This document shows, piece after piece, positions 1-10,094 of a stretch of DNA of 64,000 bases. Position 1 is the first letter of the stretch. Every line of letters begins with the position of its first letter. The notes beneath the pieces are model-generated. The model did not search any database, was not told where the DNA came from, and was given only the letters and a program-made list of their open reading frames with translations. Both the position numbers and the translations under genes were made by a program. The stretch is from positions 496,001 through 560,000 of the forward strand of contig JAUKTV010000003.1 in assembly GCA_030549205.1 (NCBI GenBank), in the 5' to 3' direction. This stretch comes from Apiosordaria backusii. Taxonomy: Eukaryota; Ascomycota; Sordariomycetes; Sordariales; Lasiosphaeriaceae.

Positions 1-1
1 C

Positions 2-178
2 TGGCTCTCGTGCTTTTTTTTCTTGCTCTGGGTGACGTGGTACCTGAGCGGGAGGAACATGGACGAGAGGGTGGCGCCGCACACCAACAGCGAGTTGCAG
101 TTTGGGAAGGAAGATGGTGCGGCCGAGGGGAGGTGGCATGAGGTTAGGGATGGACAACAGCAGCAGCAGCACGACTAG
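2..178 (+). CDS. C-terminal end of a probable membrane protein (5' truncated by window edge)
   Basis: An open frame runs in from the left edge and stops at a TAG at 176-178. It encodes about 58 residues. The first part is a hydrophobic stretch (WLSCFFFLLWVTWYLSG) that reads as a transmembrane helix. It is followed by a polar, probably cytosolic tail with a terminal poly-Gln run and HD just before the stop. The family cannot be recognised from this tail; a fungal transporter or other multi-pass protein would fit. The call rests only on the hydrophobic segment and on the sharp drop to low-complexity sequence after the stop. Confidence 0.45.
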   Translation, partial: WLSCFFFLLWVTWYLSGRNMDERVAPHTNSELQFGKEDGAAEGRWHEVRDGQQQQQHD

Positions 179-183
179 GCGTC

Positions 184-210
184 TACTTCTTCTTCTTCTT
201 CTTCTTCTTG
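184..210. repeat. CTT trinucleotide microsatellite
   Basis: About eight to nine TTC/CTT units directly after the first stop codon, in the presumed 3' untranslated region. Confidence 0.8.
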
Positions 211-1137
211 ATCTCACCTACTACTTGACGTTTGTAGCACCCACCCCCTACCTTTTTGGACTTGGATCTTACGGAGACATTCTTTACCCCCCAACCTCTT
301 TGAACTTGCATCTTACGGAGCGGGACGGGGAGGGAGGGAGGGAGGGAAATGGATTGAGGTCATGAGGGAGGGAGGATGAGGGGTTCAGAGATGAAAGTTA
401 TAAGCAACCGGGGGAGGAGGACGATGGACCGAAACAGGATGGACTCAAGAGTTGCTTTCATCATTGGGGAAGAGAGGTGGAAAAATATTCATCATGTTAA
501 TTCCTTGGGGGCATTAAACCAAAAAAATATGAAAGGGGTTGGTTCATCATCAGGACAAGGGAGAAGAAGCTAGAGGAAAGCTAGAAGGACAAAAAAGGTC
601 ACATCATAACCACGTTGAACAATAGTACCTGTACGCTAGGTGAAAAGGGGACAGACACTTTGTGTGTGATAGCCTCACTTATTGTATTCAGTTCTCAAAA
701 CATCTTTATCTAAGCAACGGAAAAGGCTGTCAACCCTCCTGGATTGTCTTCTGGTCAGAAGCAAAATCATCGCTTTTTTACATAGGGACATAATCATCCA
801 GCACAACCCCCCTTCTCATTCACCATCACACCCCCGGTCTAGACACAACACAAACACATGCTACTCAGCACAAAACATACATATATACTTCCATCCCCTA
901 CCACACTTGCACCTCAACAACACAACACAACACACAACTCAAGACTCCCCATAGGATGTATGTACAAAACAGAGAGTAGCTAAAATGACAACGAGCAACT
1001 ACAACAAACAAACAAACAGACAAAAACTTTCATCAACAAAGGAATCCTTTCTATTTGTCTTCCTGTCTTCTCAAAATCCTGTACAACACACATCTTTTCC
1101 ACTCCCTCATTGCTTGCTTCCTCCACCCAAAAAATCT
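211..1137. other. Intergenic, convergent 3' regions
   Basis: No supported gene. The stretch is purine-rich at first (GGGA repeats near 325-345), then A/C-rich (about 780-1100). It separates the + strand membrane-protein tail from the 3' end of the complex I gene. Confidence 0.6.
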
Positions 1138-3717
1138 TTATACACCATACTCAACCTGTCCCATCGGCCTATCCTCCTCCATACCCGGCGCCATAAAGTT
1201 TGTCCGCGGGTCGCCCGTCTCCTTGGCCGCCGAGCAGCGCGCCATTGTTGGGGAACTACACAACTCTGTCAGTACCATTCCCTTTCTTCTCAGGTCAAGT
1301 CAAAAGAAAAACAAAAAAAAAACATACCTTCTGCTAATCACATCCGTAAAGTAAAAGTTCTCCACCACCTTCCTCAACGGCTCACCCGTCACCTTGGCCC
1401 CCTTGTTCTGCTCCACCAGCTGAACCTTGCTCAGCTCCCTCAGCGCAACCGGCTCGACGACATCGTACGCCGCCAGCGCGGGCGAAATCTCCACCATCCT
1501 GTCCCTCAGCTGAGCCACATCGTCATACGGCAGCGGCTGTCCCAAAAACTCGCTCACCGCCCGGATAATCTTCCAATCCGTGCGGGTGGCGGCCGGCAGG
1601 CCCGTGGCAGCCCGAGTCATTTGCGTGCGGCCCTCCGTGTTGACGTACGTGCCCGCCTTCTCGGTGTACGCGGCGCCAGGGAGGACGATATCCGCAATCT
1701 CGGCGCCCTTGTCACCGTGGTGGCCCTGGTAGACAATGAACGCGTCCTTGGGGATATCGGCAGCGTCAAACTCGTCAGCTCCAAGCAGCCAGACGAACTT
1801 GGGCTTGGTGTTGGCGACCTCCTCGTTGGGAACAACGAAGCCGACCTCGAACGCACCGGCTCTGGAAGCCTCGCGCTGGAGGACATTGTAGCCGCTCCAC
1901 TCCCCGGTCAGGAAGTTGCCGGCGTTCTTGTCGACGAAGCTGCCGACAACCTCGTAGAAGGCCTTGGCGTCGGGGTGCTCAGTGACACCGGATCCGACGA
2001 CAATCATGGGCCGCTTGGCGGAAGCAAGCTTCTTGCCAAACTCACCCGAGAGGGCAGTCTTGAGGGCCTCGAGATCCTGGCCGAGGTGGTCGAACTCGAA
2101 GGTGGACTTCCAGGTCTCGCCAACGACACCAATCTCGAGGTCGGAGCGGAGCCATTGCTTTCTGATACGGGCGTTCAGGACAGCAGCCTCGTGTCTGGGG
2201 TTGGTGCCGACGAGAAGGATGCAGTCGGCAGACTCAATACCCCAGATCCTGGAGTTGAAGAGGTAGTTGGACCGGACATCGATACCGTGGGCGATAGGCT
2301 GGCTGCCACCGGGGATATCAAGGGCGAGGTTATCGGAACCAAGCTTGTTGGCGAGATCCTTCATGGCGACCAGGGACTCAACCTCGGTCAGGGCACCGGC
2401 AATAACCTTGAACTCGTTCTCCTTGGGGGCCAAGGTCTGGTAAGCATGGGAAATCTCAGTAAGAGCCTGCTCCCAAGTAGCCGGCTCAAACTTGCCCTCC
2501 CTGCGCACCAGAGGAATCGTCAGTCTCTGCGTCCTGAGACCGTCGCAGGCAAACCGAGTCTTGTCGTTGATCCATTCCTCATTGACATCCTCATTCAGAC
2601 GGGGCAGAATGCGCATAACCTCCAAGCCGCGAGAGTCCACCCGAATGTTAGATCCCAACCCATCCAGCACATCAATCGTCTCCGTCTTCTTCAGCTCCCA
2701 AGGACGCGCGCGGAAAGCATACGGCTTCGAAGTCAGCGCACCGACGGGGCACAGATCAATAACGTTACCCGACAGCTCCGAGTCGAGGTTCTGCTCGATG
2801 TAGGTACCAATCTGAATGTCGTTGCCACGGCCAGTCGAGCCCATCTCAGGGGCACCGGCAATGTCGTTGGAGAAGCGGATGCACCTCGTGCAGTGAATAC
2901 ACCTGTTCATGCTCGTCTTGATCAAAGGCCCAATGTTCTTGTCCTCCACCGCGCGCTTGCCGCCAATCTCGTGGAACCGGCCACGGTCGGCGCCGTAACG
3001 CATGGACTGATCCTGGAGATCGCACTCGCCACCCTGGTCGCAGACGGGGCAGTCGAGGGGGTGGTTGGCGAGGAGGAACTCCATGACGCCCTCGCGGGCC
3101 TTGTGTGTGAGGGGCGAGTTGGTCTTGACGACCATGCCGGGTTGTACGGGCCATGCGCACGAGGCGACGGGCTTGGGGGCGCGCTCGACTTCGACGAGGC
3201 ACATGCGGCAGTTACCGGCGATCATGAGTTTTCTGCAGAGGGTATTCTAGTCAATATAATGACTTGGTATCGTTGACATCATTGGTGACATACTCATGGT
3301 AGCAGTATCTACAACCCAATTCCATGTTAGCATTCTTGTCGTTTACCCCAAACCCATATTCCGTGCATCATACCTGGGAATAGTAACACCCGCCTTCTCG
3401 CATGCTTGAATGAGCGCAGAGCCGGCTATACACCCCCCAAATCAGCAAAACGTTTCCCCCGGTTATTGAACCTTATCGCAAGAGGTAATAGAGCGCTCTT
3501 GTCTCTTACCCTCAATCGAAACCTTCTTCCCATCTGTTGCGATCCAACGTCAGCAAACCCAATTCCATTTCCCCTCCACAAAAGTGTAATCCTCACCAAT
3601 GGTAAGCTCAACCTCCGCCGGCCTCGCCGTCGTCGTGGTAAACGTCCGTCCAGCACTGGCCAAGCTGGCTTTGGCCCGCGTCCGCCAAGCCGAGCGAGCC
3701 AATGTCTGCCTCAACAT
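1138..3717 (-). CDS. nuo78: NADH:ubiquinone oxidoreductase 78-kDa subunit, mitochondrial precursor
   Basis: The NDUFS1/NuoG homologue of complex I. It carries Fe-S clusters in the peripheral arm and passes electrons from the flavin site towards ubiquinone. I assemble six exons: 3597-3717, 3510-3533, 3374-3425, 3294-3308, 1328-3232 and 1138-1255, all with GT-AG junctions in phase, giving 744 residues, the usual family length. The start (MLRQTLARSAWRTRAK) opens an Arg-rich, acid-free mitochondrial presequence. The 2Fe-2S ferredoxin-like domain begins at VELTIDGKKV and continues with YCYHE and GNCRMCLVEVE. The Cys-rich cluster motifs CPVCDQGGECDLQD and CIHCTRCIRF follow, then the molybdopterin-oxidoreductase-like domain. 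The last exon encodes SSPTMARCSAAKE and ends VEYGV. Two exons are tiny (15 and 24 nt). A CCAAT box lies about 225 bp upstream. Identity is secure. Confidence 0.97.
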
Positions 3718-3846
3718 TGTTGTTATGCCGTTCGTCTCGCCGGGGGAGCTCGGTGTGTCGATATCGATCGGGTGTCGTGGGGGAATTTCGCGGCCAAATT
3801 AGGAGGGGGGAGCCGCAAGCTTGCCTTGCTTGGAGCTTCGACGTTG

Positions 3847-3872
3847 ATGCTTGCTTGCTTGCTTGCTTGCTT
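3847..3872. repeat. TTGC tetranucleotide repeat
   Basis: Six consecutive CTTG/TTGC units about 130-155 bp upstream of the complex I start codon. Confidence 0.85.
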
Positions 3873-3938
3873 CCACTCTCCCGGCTCGAAGTGTGGCTCG
3901 TGCAGAACGAATGAGGCAAAGGGTGGGTCCTCCCTTGA

Positions 3939-3943
3939 CCAAT
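3939..3943 (+). promoter_or_regulatory. CCAAT box of the complex I 78-kDa gene
   Basis: GACCAATCAC matches the binding consensus of the fungal HAP/CBC complex, which is known to control respiratory genes. It lies about 222 bp upstream of the start codon at 3717 and is in a plausible promoter position. Confidence 0.45.
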
Positions 3944-4217
3944 CACACCCCACCAATTCTAATCCCTCTCACCCATAAATTCCCCCGCCAAATTTTTTTC
4001 GGTTTCGATTTTCCCTTTCCTTTTTCTCTCCATATTGTACCACGGGCACTTATTGTAGGGGGATACTGATCCAATTTCCTCTACGGAATTCTCCTCTATC
4101 ATGTTCCCAAGAGAAAATTTGTTAAAAATGGCTCCGTTTATGGATGCATGTGAGATTCTTTTCCATTCGTGGGGAAGAATTGATGATCAATGGTTCTTAC
4201 CGGCGGCTGCCACATTC

Positions 4218-4248
<31 letters not shown>

Positions 4249-4250
4249 TG
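4218..4250. repeat. Poly-T tract followed by TG dinucleotide repeat
   Basis: About 17 T residues followed by eight TG units; a simple repeat in intergenic DNA. Confidence 0.9.
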
Positions 4251-4964
4251 TTTTTCACTCCCTTGAGACTTCTCCGGGCGTGAAAATGCCGAGTTTTGGA
4301 AGCGATCGAGTCGCTTGTGTGGTGATTTTACGGTGTTAACTATCTGTGATTATTCGATGGTGAGAGACGTGAACTGTTTGTTTGATGCCAGCTGAGGCCG
4401 GAAGAGTCGTATTTCAGTCCATCTGTCAGGCCAAGAGTCGTGATGGCATCGTGTTTCTGTTGTCACATCTGCTGGCCGTCTGCCTGTTGTGATTGGGGCA
4501 CGGAGAGAAAATCATCCGGAGATCAACCAGGACTTGAAGCTCTGTTAAAAAGTCGTGATAGCATCATGTTCGTGCCCCTCCCTCCGCAGCTTCGCCTCGA
4601 TGTGAACCTTTCGAGATCGGTCAAACATTTATGGTTACTCCTTCACTTTCTACATCGGTATCGCTGTACAGCGGACCATACAAAAATACAACAAGGCTTC
4701 CGCTTATATTCTCGAAGACGATAGACGCTCATCCCACATCTCCAGTTCCCATCCCACAAAAGGTCTCTGATCCTACTACCTATCCTAAACTACATAAAAC
4801 CAAACAATTTCCCGTTCCCTCTGTTTCCACCGTCTGACCCACTACAGTGTTATCTCCATCACAGGAACCCGTTCTCAGCTACGGCAGATTTCCTGCCTAG
4901 ATGCCCCGATGACATAGGGGGATGCCATTGCATGTGCCAGACGTAATCCAACTCGTCAATTTGA

Positions 4965-5924
4965 TCACCACCTCCTCCCATAAACCCCCCCATCCTTCCG
5001 CTCCCCAGACGTCCTTGAAACCAGCCTCGTCGAGCTCGCACCCGTCGGCGGCGCCCGTCCCCTCGCAGCCTGTTCCTCCCTCTCCTTCCTAGCCGGCTCC
5101 GCCCTTTCCTGCGCCGCCGCCCTCCAAGCCCTGTCCTGCTCCTCCCTCCTCGACCTCGGAGACAAAGGCTCGTACTCCTTTTTCTTCGCAGCAGCAGTGT
5201 TGCTCGCATTGGCAAAGATGGTCGCCAGAGCCAAAGACGACGCAGGAGGAGGCGCAGCCGGCTTCCTCTTTTTGGCGGGGGGAGGCCTGGGGTTGGATGA
5301 TTCCGAGTCGCTGTTGTGAGGGGAGAGGGGAAGGGCTGGCCGTTTCTGCGGGAGGTCGTTGCTCAGCGACAGAGACTTGAGGCGGTCTTCTCGCGTGAGG
5401 GTAGGCTTGGGTAGGGTGCTGACTGGTTTGAGATGTTGCTTGATAGATCTTTCCTTTTGTGAGGATGACAATGTCGGGGACATGTAGCCTTCTCTTTGGG
5501 GTTTCTTGTTGCTGGTTTGTACAGCATTTTCGGACTTGCCTTGTCCAGGCTTTTGAGAAGCGGAAGCTGCTGTTGATGACATTGAGCCCTTTTCGGATGA
5601 AACTGATGTCTGCTTTGATGACAGTGAGGCTTGGTTTGATGGTACTGAGGCCTTTTCTGAGGATATTGAGGTCTTCTTTGACGGCATTGGGGTCTTTTTT
5701 GAGGACTTTGAGGCATGATTTGACGAAGGTGACGCATGCTTTGACGAAGATAAGCCCTGAGTGGATGAAGATGAGACATGTATCGCCATTTCCAAAGCTG
5801 TCTTCGGCACTCCCAATAGGTGATCTGTTCTCGATCTACGGCGTTCTCGCTTGCTCTGACAAGCATCTCCAGACTCGGCCCCAGTCTGTCCGACACCACA
5901 ATCAGTAGATGAACCCGTCGCCTT
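4965..5924 (-). CDS. In-frame Ser-rich, basic C-terminal extension downstream of a UAG
   Basis: This open frame of 319 codons begins immediately after the TAG that closes the coiled-coil ORF at 5925-6551, is in the same frame and contains no stop until TGA at 4965. It has no ATG near its beginning, so it is reached only if the UAG is read through, edited or bypassed. Content is protein-like: an Arg/Glu-rich start, nine seven-residue units of the form S-x-S-S-x-x-A/T, a Pro-rich part with the basic nuclear-signal-like PPAKKRKPA, and an Arg/Glu/Ala-rich helix near the end. No canonical intron of matching phase removes the UAG; a weak GTTGAG donor with a phase-0 acceptor after GACAG is the only candidate. 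I treat it as the second half of one gene, function unknown. Confidence 0.6.
   Translation of the reverse strand, partial: KATGSSTDCGVGQTGAESGDACQSKRERRRSRTDHLLGVPKTALEMAIHVSSSSTQGLSSSKHASPSSNHASKSSKKTPMPSKKTSISSEKASVPSNQASLSSKQTSVSSEKGSMSSTAASASQKPGQGKSENAVQTSNKKPQREGYMSPTLSSSQKERSIKQHLKPVSTLPKPTLTREDRLKSLSLSNDLPQKRPALPLSPHNSDSESSNPRPPPAKKRKPAAPPPASSLALATIFANASNTAAAKKKEYEPLSPRSRREEQDRAWRAAAQERAEPARKEREEQAARGRAPPTGASSTRLVSRTSGERKDGGVYGRRW
5565..5765 (-). repeat. 21-bp coding minisatellite (seven-residue Ser-rich repeats)
   Basis: About nine imperfect 21-bp units in the coding sense encode SISSEKA-, SVPSNQA- and SLSSKQT-like heptapeptides. The reading frame is kept through every unit. Confidence 0.8.
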
Positions 5925-5938
5925 CTAAGCACCCATTC
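5911..5938 (-). other. Predicted RNA hairpin with the UAG in its loop
   Basis: In the transcript, GAAU/GUUC and GUGC/GC(G)AC arms flank a GG/GG internal loop and one bulged G. They leave a seven-base loop, UUAGAAG, that contains the UAG (5925-5927). There are eight pairs in total, one of them U-G. Stability was not computed. Confidence 0.45.
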
Positions 5939-6551
5939 TCTCCTCTGGTCTCAACTCAACTTCCCTCATCTTCTCCATCTCCTTCTCGACATAGACCAGA
6001 TACTTCTCCTTGATCCCCTTCATCACAGCCTCGAATCTATCCAGCTCCCCAATTGAATTCTCGATCAGAAACATGAGGTCCCGCACCGTCTTCTCCCGGA
6101 TTGGCAAAGCTTTGTCGGCCGGCTCCGGTCGAATAGCCTGCAGCAAAGGGGGCATGGCCTCAGTCTTGACATTGTAGTCCTTGTTTGGATCGGCTGGGGC
6201 GTCCATGCTGGCCAAAATATGGTTTTCCTCTTCGAGGGTAAGACCAAGATGGTAATCTTCATTGAGAGTCTTCTCCAGCTCTTGGGCTTCGTTGATCATA
6301 CGTTGTTTCTCGCGGTCGAACATGTAGAGAAGGTTTTCTCTTGATCCCTGGCGATGGAATTCGATTGTTTCGAGGATGTGTTCCAGGCGTTGCATGCGTC
6401 CTTGAGGGGGGGTAGCTTTGGTGAGGTCGATGGTGAGGGGGACGAACATGCTGCCTGCGAGGTTACGCAGAGGGGGGATTTTTGGCTTGTCATTTTGAGG
6501 GTGGTGGAAATCGAGGTCCATCAAATCCCCGAGGTTGAATGAGTCGGCCAT
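5925..6551 (-). CDS. Hypothetical coiled-coil protein, first ORF of a UAG-interrupted gene
   Basis: 208 residues from the ATG of MADSFNLGDLMDLDFHH to a TAG. An upstream in-frame ATG at 6611 is possible but would add only low-complexity sequence. The central part is charged and heptad-like (RMQRLEHILETIEFHR, then INEAQELEKTLNEDYHLGL), and the C-terminal third (RDLMFLIENSIGELDRFEAV, KEKYLVYVEKEMEKMREVEL) should form a coiled coil. I do not recognise the family; a structural nuclear or kinetochore-type protein would fit but is a guess. The frame stays open for a further 319 codons after the stop, and the UAG sits in a predicted hairpin loop, so the functional product may be about 528 residues. 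Confidence 0.7.
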   Translation of the reverse strand: MADSFNLGDLMDLDFHHPQNDKPKIPPLRNLAGSMFVPLTIDLTKATPPQGRMQRLEHILETIEFHRQGSRENLLYMFDREKQRMINEAQELEKTLNEDYHLGLTLEEENHILASMDAPADPNKDYNVKTEAMPPLLQAIRPEPADKALPIREKTVRDLMFLIENSIGELDRFEAVMKGIKEKYLVYVEKEMEKMREVELRPEERMGA

Positions 6552-7592
6552 GATGTCGGTGTTGGTGGTTGTTGCCGTGAAGTTTGCCCCACCACGAAAC
6601 AACATCAACAAATACCTTCACCGACCCCGCCAGCGCCACCACATTTTGAATGGAAGGTACGACCTGAAATGTTGATTTGAGTGTAGTTGCCCTCCAAACG
6701 CCTTTTCACATCTCGCCTGTAGATCAATTGTGGTGTGATATGCATGCAAGCGTCCATTGAACGAACACCCACACAGGACAGTTTCATGTCAACTTAATTG
6801 CAAAAAACCCTATTCAGGGTCAGGAACAAATAACTGCTTGCACATCACATTCCGATCACAACTCGGGTAACTCAAATCTTTACTGGGAACAGTATCTGAT
6901 TATTCCTTGTCATCATCAATGCATAACGATAGCCAGCCGTGTGGTATCAATAATCTAAAACATATGTATGTACATCAAAAAAGGGAATGATATTCTAAAC
7001 GATAGTGAGAGCTTCCTTTCCGCTCCTGTATGTGGTGTATATGGTCTGTTGTTGTTACGATCTTCAATGATCCGTGTTGTATCCCATTTCGAGGGTGATA
7101 CTTCTGGCTTGATGGCCTGATAATCCTGGACTTGTTGGTTTTGTACCTTCTCTAAAAGCGTCGGTATGACTATCCCGGTGTCCGATTATAGGCGGACCTG
7201 GAGTGGCGAGTTCCTTGAAGCCATCATAAGATGGCCATGCCTCGACTTGATGATGCCTGTCTGCTCAGGAGATCCCTACTTTCTCTCATCTCGGAGAAGG
7301 ATTGGGGGATCACGGCTTTGCAGGTCATGTCGCGGCTCGGTTGTGTGGTATATATAATTTGTGTTTGAGGGCGCGCCCCATTGTGACGATGTTGCGAGGT
7401 CGGCACGAAGGCGATGCCCTCGAAGCTGCTGTGAAGCGCTCGCCGAGTACGTCGGCCAGCAGCTGTGGACTTGTCGTGGCTGATGCGTATCGGCCAACCC
7501 ATGCGGTAGGGCTCAGTAAGAGGTGTATCTGTCTCTTGCAATGCCGGTGCTGTAAACCCGCCAAGCCAGAGAACATCTCTGTCTCGCCATCT
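6552..7592. other. Intergenic
   Basis: Upstream region of the coiled-coil gene and 3' flank of the acyl-CoA-binding gene. No ORF of convincing codon use, RNA gene or repeat was seen. Confidence 0.6.
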
Positions 7593-8614
7593 TCATCTCG
7601 AGGGCAATACCTTCCTCGCATACTCCCTCCCCAGTCTCAACAGCGCCCTCACATGATCCTCAAACCTCCTATCCTTCCTCTTCCTCATCCAAAGCAGCAA
7701 CAACAGCAAAATCAAAAGATCCACGGTAAAATGCTTCACCACCCCCCAAAACCCCCAACTAACCCACGCCCCAAACCCCCTATCCTTCCTCGTCCTCCAC
7801 TCCCTCCCCGTAGCAATCTGCTCCCTCAATGCCGCAATCTCCGCCGACAACCTCACAATCGCCCTCTCCATCCTCTTCGACCGCTTATCATTCCTCCTCC
7901 CATATTCCGGCCCATCCTCATCCTGCTCCCCCGCCAACTCGGCCATCCTCTGCTCACTCTCATCCGGCTCGCTCATCGGGCTCAAAACCTTCATCGGCCC
8001 ATCCGCGCCACTCTCCGGGCTCCTAAACCGCCTTATCACCCCGTGCGTAAACCCAGCCAAACCCCCCTTCTTCTCCCCGCCTTGATCCCCACCACCACCG
8101 CTCTGCCCCGAGCTCGACTCGGCAGAACTGGGATCATTGCTCTTGACTTGATTCCAGACAAACTCCAACTCTGCTACCAATTCCAATGCATTCGGGGTAT
8201 TGGCGTACTTGTGCATAGTCTCGATCAGCGCCTCGACGTAGCGGCGCTTCGCTTCCGTGCGCGAGAGTCCCTTTTGGGATTTCCACGCGTCCCACTTGTC
8301 TTGCTCGCGGGAGATTTCCTCCGGGGTGCTGCCCGGGGGAGAGCTGGCGAGGGTGGGCCGCTCCATGACGCCGTCGACGTCGCCTTCCATTGCTTGCTTG
8401 TAGAGGCCGTAGAGGCGCATCCGGTCGGTGGGCGGGGGGCGGGAGGCGCCGGTTTTGGGGATTTTCTTGACCGTGTTGAGGGCGTGGACGAACACGCGGT
8501 CTGTTTGAGGCAGAAGATTGGGATGTTAGTTATGTTTGTTGACGTAGTTTGGGTATGCCTTCCGACTTGATGATGACAACAGGGAGGCAGGTACATACCG
8601 ACCGAGTCCGACAT
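7593..8614 (-). CDS. Acyl-CoA-binding domain protein with C-terminal membrane anchor
   Basis: Binds long-chain acyl-CoA esters, and through its anchor places them at a membrane; the layout resembles ACBD5-type tail-anchored proteins. Two exons, 8599-8614 and 7593-8500, join in phase to give 307 residues starting MSDSVDRVFVHALNTVKKIP. The ACBP fold fills the first 105 residues with the family hallmarks RMRLYGLYKQAMEGDV and KWDAWKSQKGLSRTEAKRRYVEAL. A Ser/Gly-rich linker, an acidic stretch and a short coiled coil (RMERAIVRLSAEIAALREQI) follow. A hydrophobic segment (VDLLILLLLLLW) flanked by basic residues near the C-terminus is the likely anchor. Peroxisome or ER location is inferred from ACBD5. 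Donor GTATGT and acceptor AACAG support the tiny first exon. Confidence 0.92.
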
Positions 8615-10094
8615 CTTGAACTACGAATGGTGCCCCGCCTTGGGTAGGCGAGGGGGGAATGTGGATAAAGATAGGCAAAGAAGAGTTGTCTCTTTTTCAA
8701 GGTGGGATCTCGAAGATGCGTTGGCAAGTGCGGGCTATCGGATTTGGTTATGGTTGAGGTATTGGCGCATTCAATGGGTGGCTGGCTGAAGGTATGCGGG
8801 CGGGTGACGGCAATGGCAATGGCAACGGCGGCGCGGCTTGTTGATAGCGACTCGCAAGGTACTGTACAAACAACAACGAAGATTGATCAAAGGCATACGG
8901 CAGCAATTATCAGTCTTGAAGACGAAAAAAAGAAAAGAACAGGCATGATATCTATTATTGTTATGTCTTCATGTCTTGCGCCAAGTGCAGGCGTTAACCC
9001 AAACCTAGGTAATGAGGTGTCCGTCTCTCCACAGGGCAATTCCCAAGCGTTCGACCCGCTGGAGGGAGGGCAAACGGCGTTTTGCCTCGGCACGCGCGAA
9101 CGCCGCGACTCGGTTGGCGGCTCCACTTCCCCATCTTCCACCAAGAACCCTTTCCCGGGGCCGACCCCTGGAAAACAAACCCGGGGAAGATCCTCCAGTG
9201 GCTTTTCTTCAGCGGTACCTTGGGTGCCTGAGCATGTGAAAGTCGCCTAACCACCTCCGGCATATTCATGCTTTGGCTTCTAGAAAACCGAACCAGATCG
9301 GATCCGGGAACCGGTTGGATCACGAGGCGGCTTTTGAATTACGACCGTTGAACTGTTTCTTCCAACGGTGTTCTATTTTGGTCCAATTCAACACCCGTCG
9401 ATCGCTTTAGCGGTGGTGCGCATAACTTCCACTCCGTCCACACCGGTTTGTGGTGTTGTTTGGAGTTAGAACCCCCGAGGACAGTGCCAATGCCAATGAC
9501 ACCTCGTGTCCTGCAAATCAAAGACGGCAGGGGTCTATCGGACATCAACTTCATGAACCTAACCCAACGCTTACCCCGGACGGAGCTGTGTGTGACGTCT
9601 AACATTACATGTCCATTTTGGGCACATATATCTGGAATAATGTTAGTATGTCTAGTCGAGCTGCATCGGCAACATGTGAAATGCTTGAGATGAATACCTA
9701 ACACGTTCCAGGCCTTGAATACCTTATTTGTCAGAGCGAGGCATCACCTCCCTTTCAAAACAAATCAGTCGAGTGGTTCAAGACTTTCCTCTCTGGGGGC
9801 ATCGGCATTCTTGAAGATAGCCGTGAACAGAAAACTGAAGATGATTGAAACTCCTACCATATACCTCTAACACTTCGTCAATCTGCACCTTGTGGATGTC
9901 GTTATACCTCCTACATATGCCTCTGACAACTCTTCCAGATGCTTCTGGCACTAGAACACCAAAACGTGCGGTTTTTGTGGCCTCTCTTCATCACTCTGCT
10001 GATTCGCAGTCTCCATTAATAAGTCTGCAGCCTGTCTTTTGCCGCTAACACATCAATTTACATGGGCAACATTCAATACGCCCATCTACAGAAA
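8615..10094. other. Intergenic, 1.5 kb
   Basis: Promoter side of the acyl-CoA-binding gene and 3' flank of the RNase III gene. A run of CAATGG/CAACGG units lies at about 8809-8833. ORFs of up to 180 codons exist on both strands, but none has recognisable domains or coding-like composition. Confidence 0.55.

Larger units (their letters stand above)
3718..4964. other. Intergenic: promoter of the complex I gene and 3' flank of the next minus-strand gene
   Basis: No supported gene. It contains the CCAAT box, a TTGC repeat and a T/TG tract listed separately. About 4400-4860 is unremarkable sequence that probably includes the 3' region of the gene or extension ending at 4965. Confidence 0.6.

Noticed and set aside
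985..3276. 763-codon + strand ORF
   Set aside because: Antisense of the complex I 78-kDa gene; its openness comes from strong codon bias on the real strand, and the product has no domain.
7302..8570. 422-codon + strand ORF
   Set aside because: Antisense of the acyl-CoA-binding gene, Pro/Leu-rich shadow sequence.
8702..9250. 182-codon + strand ORF between genes
   Set aside because: No recognisable domain, mixed composition and no splice or promoter support; treated as intergenic.
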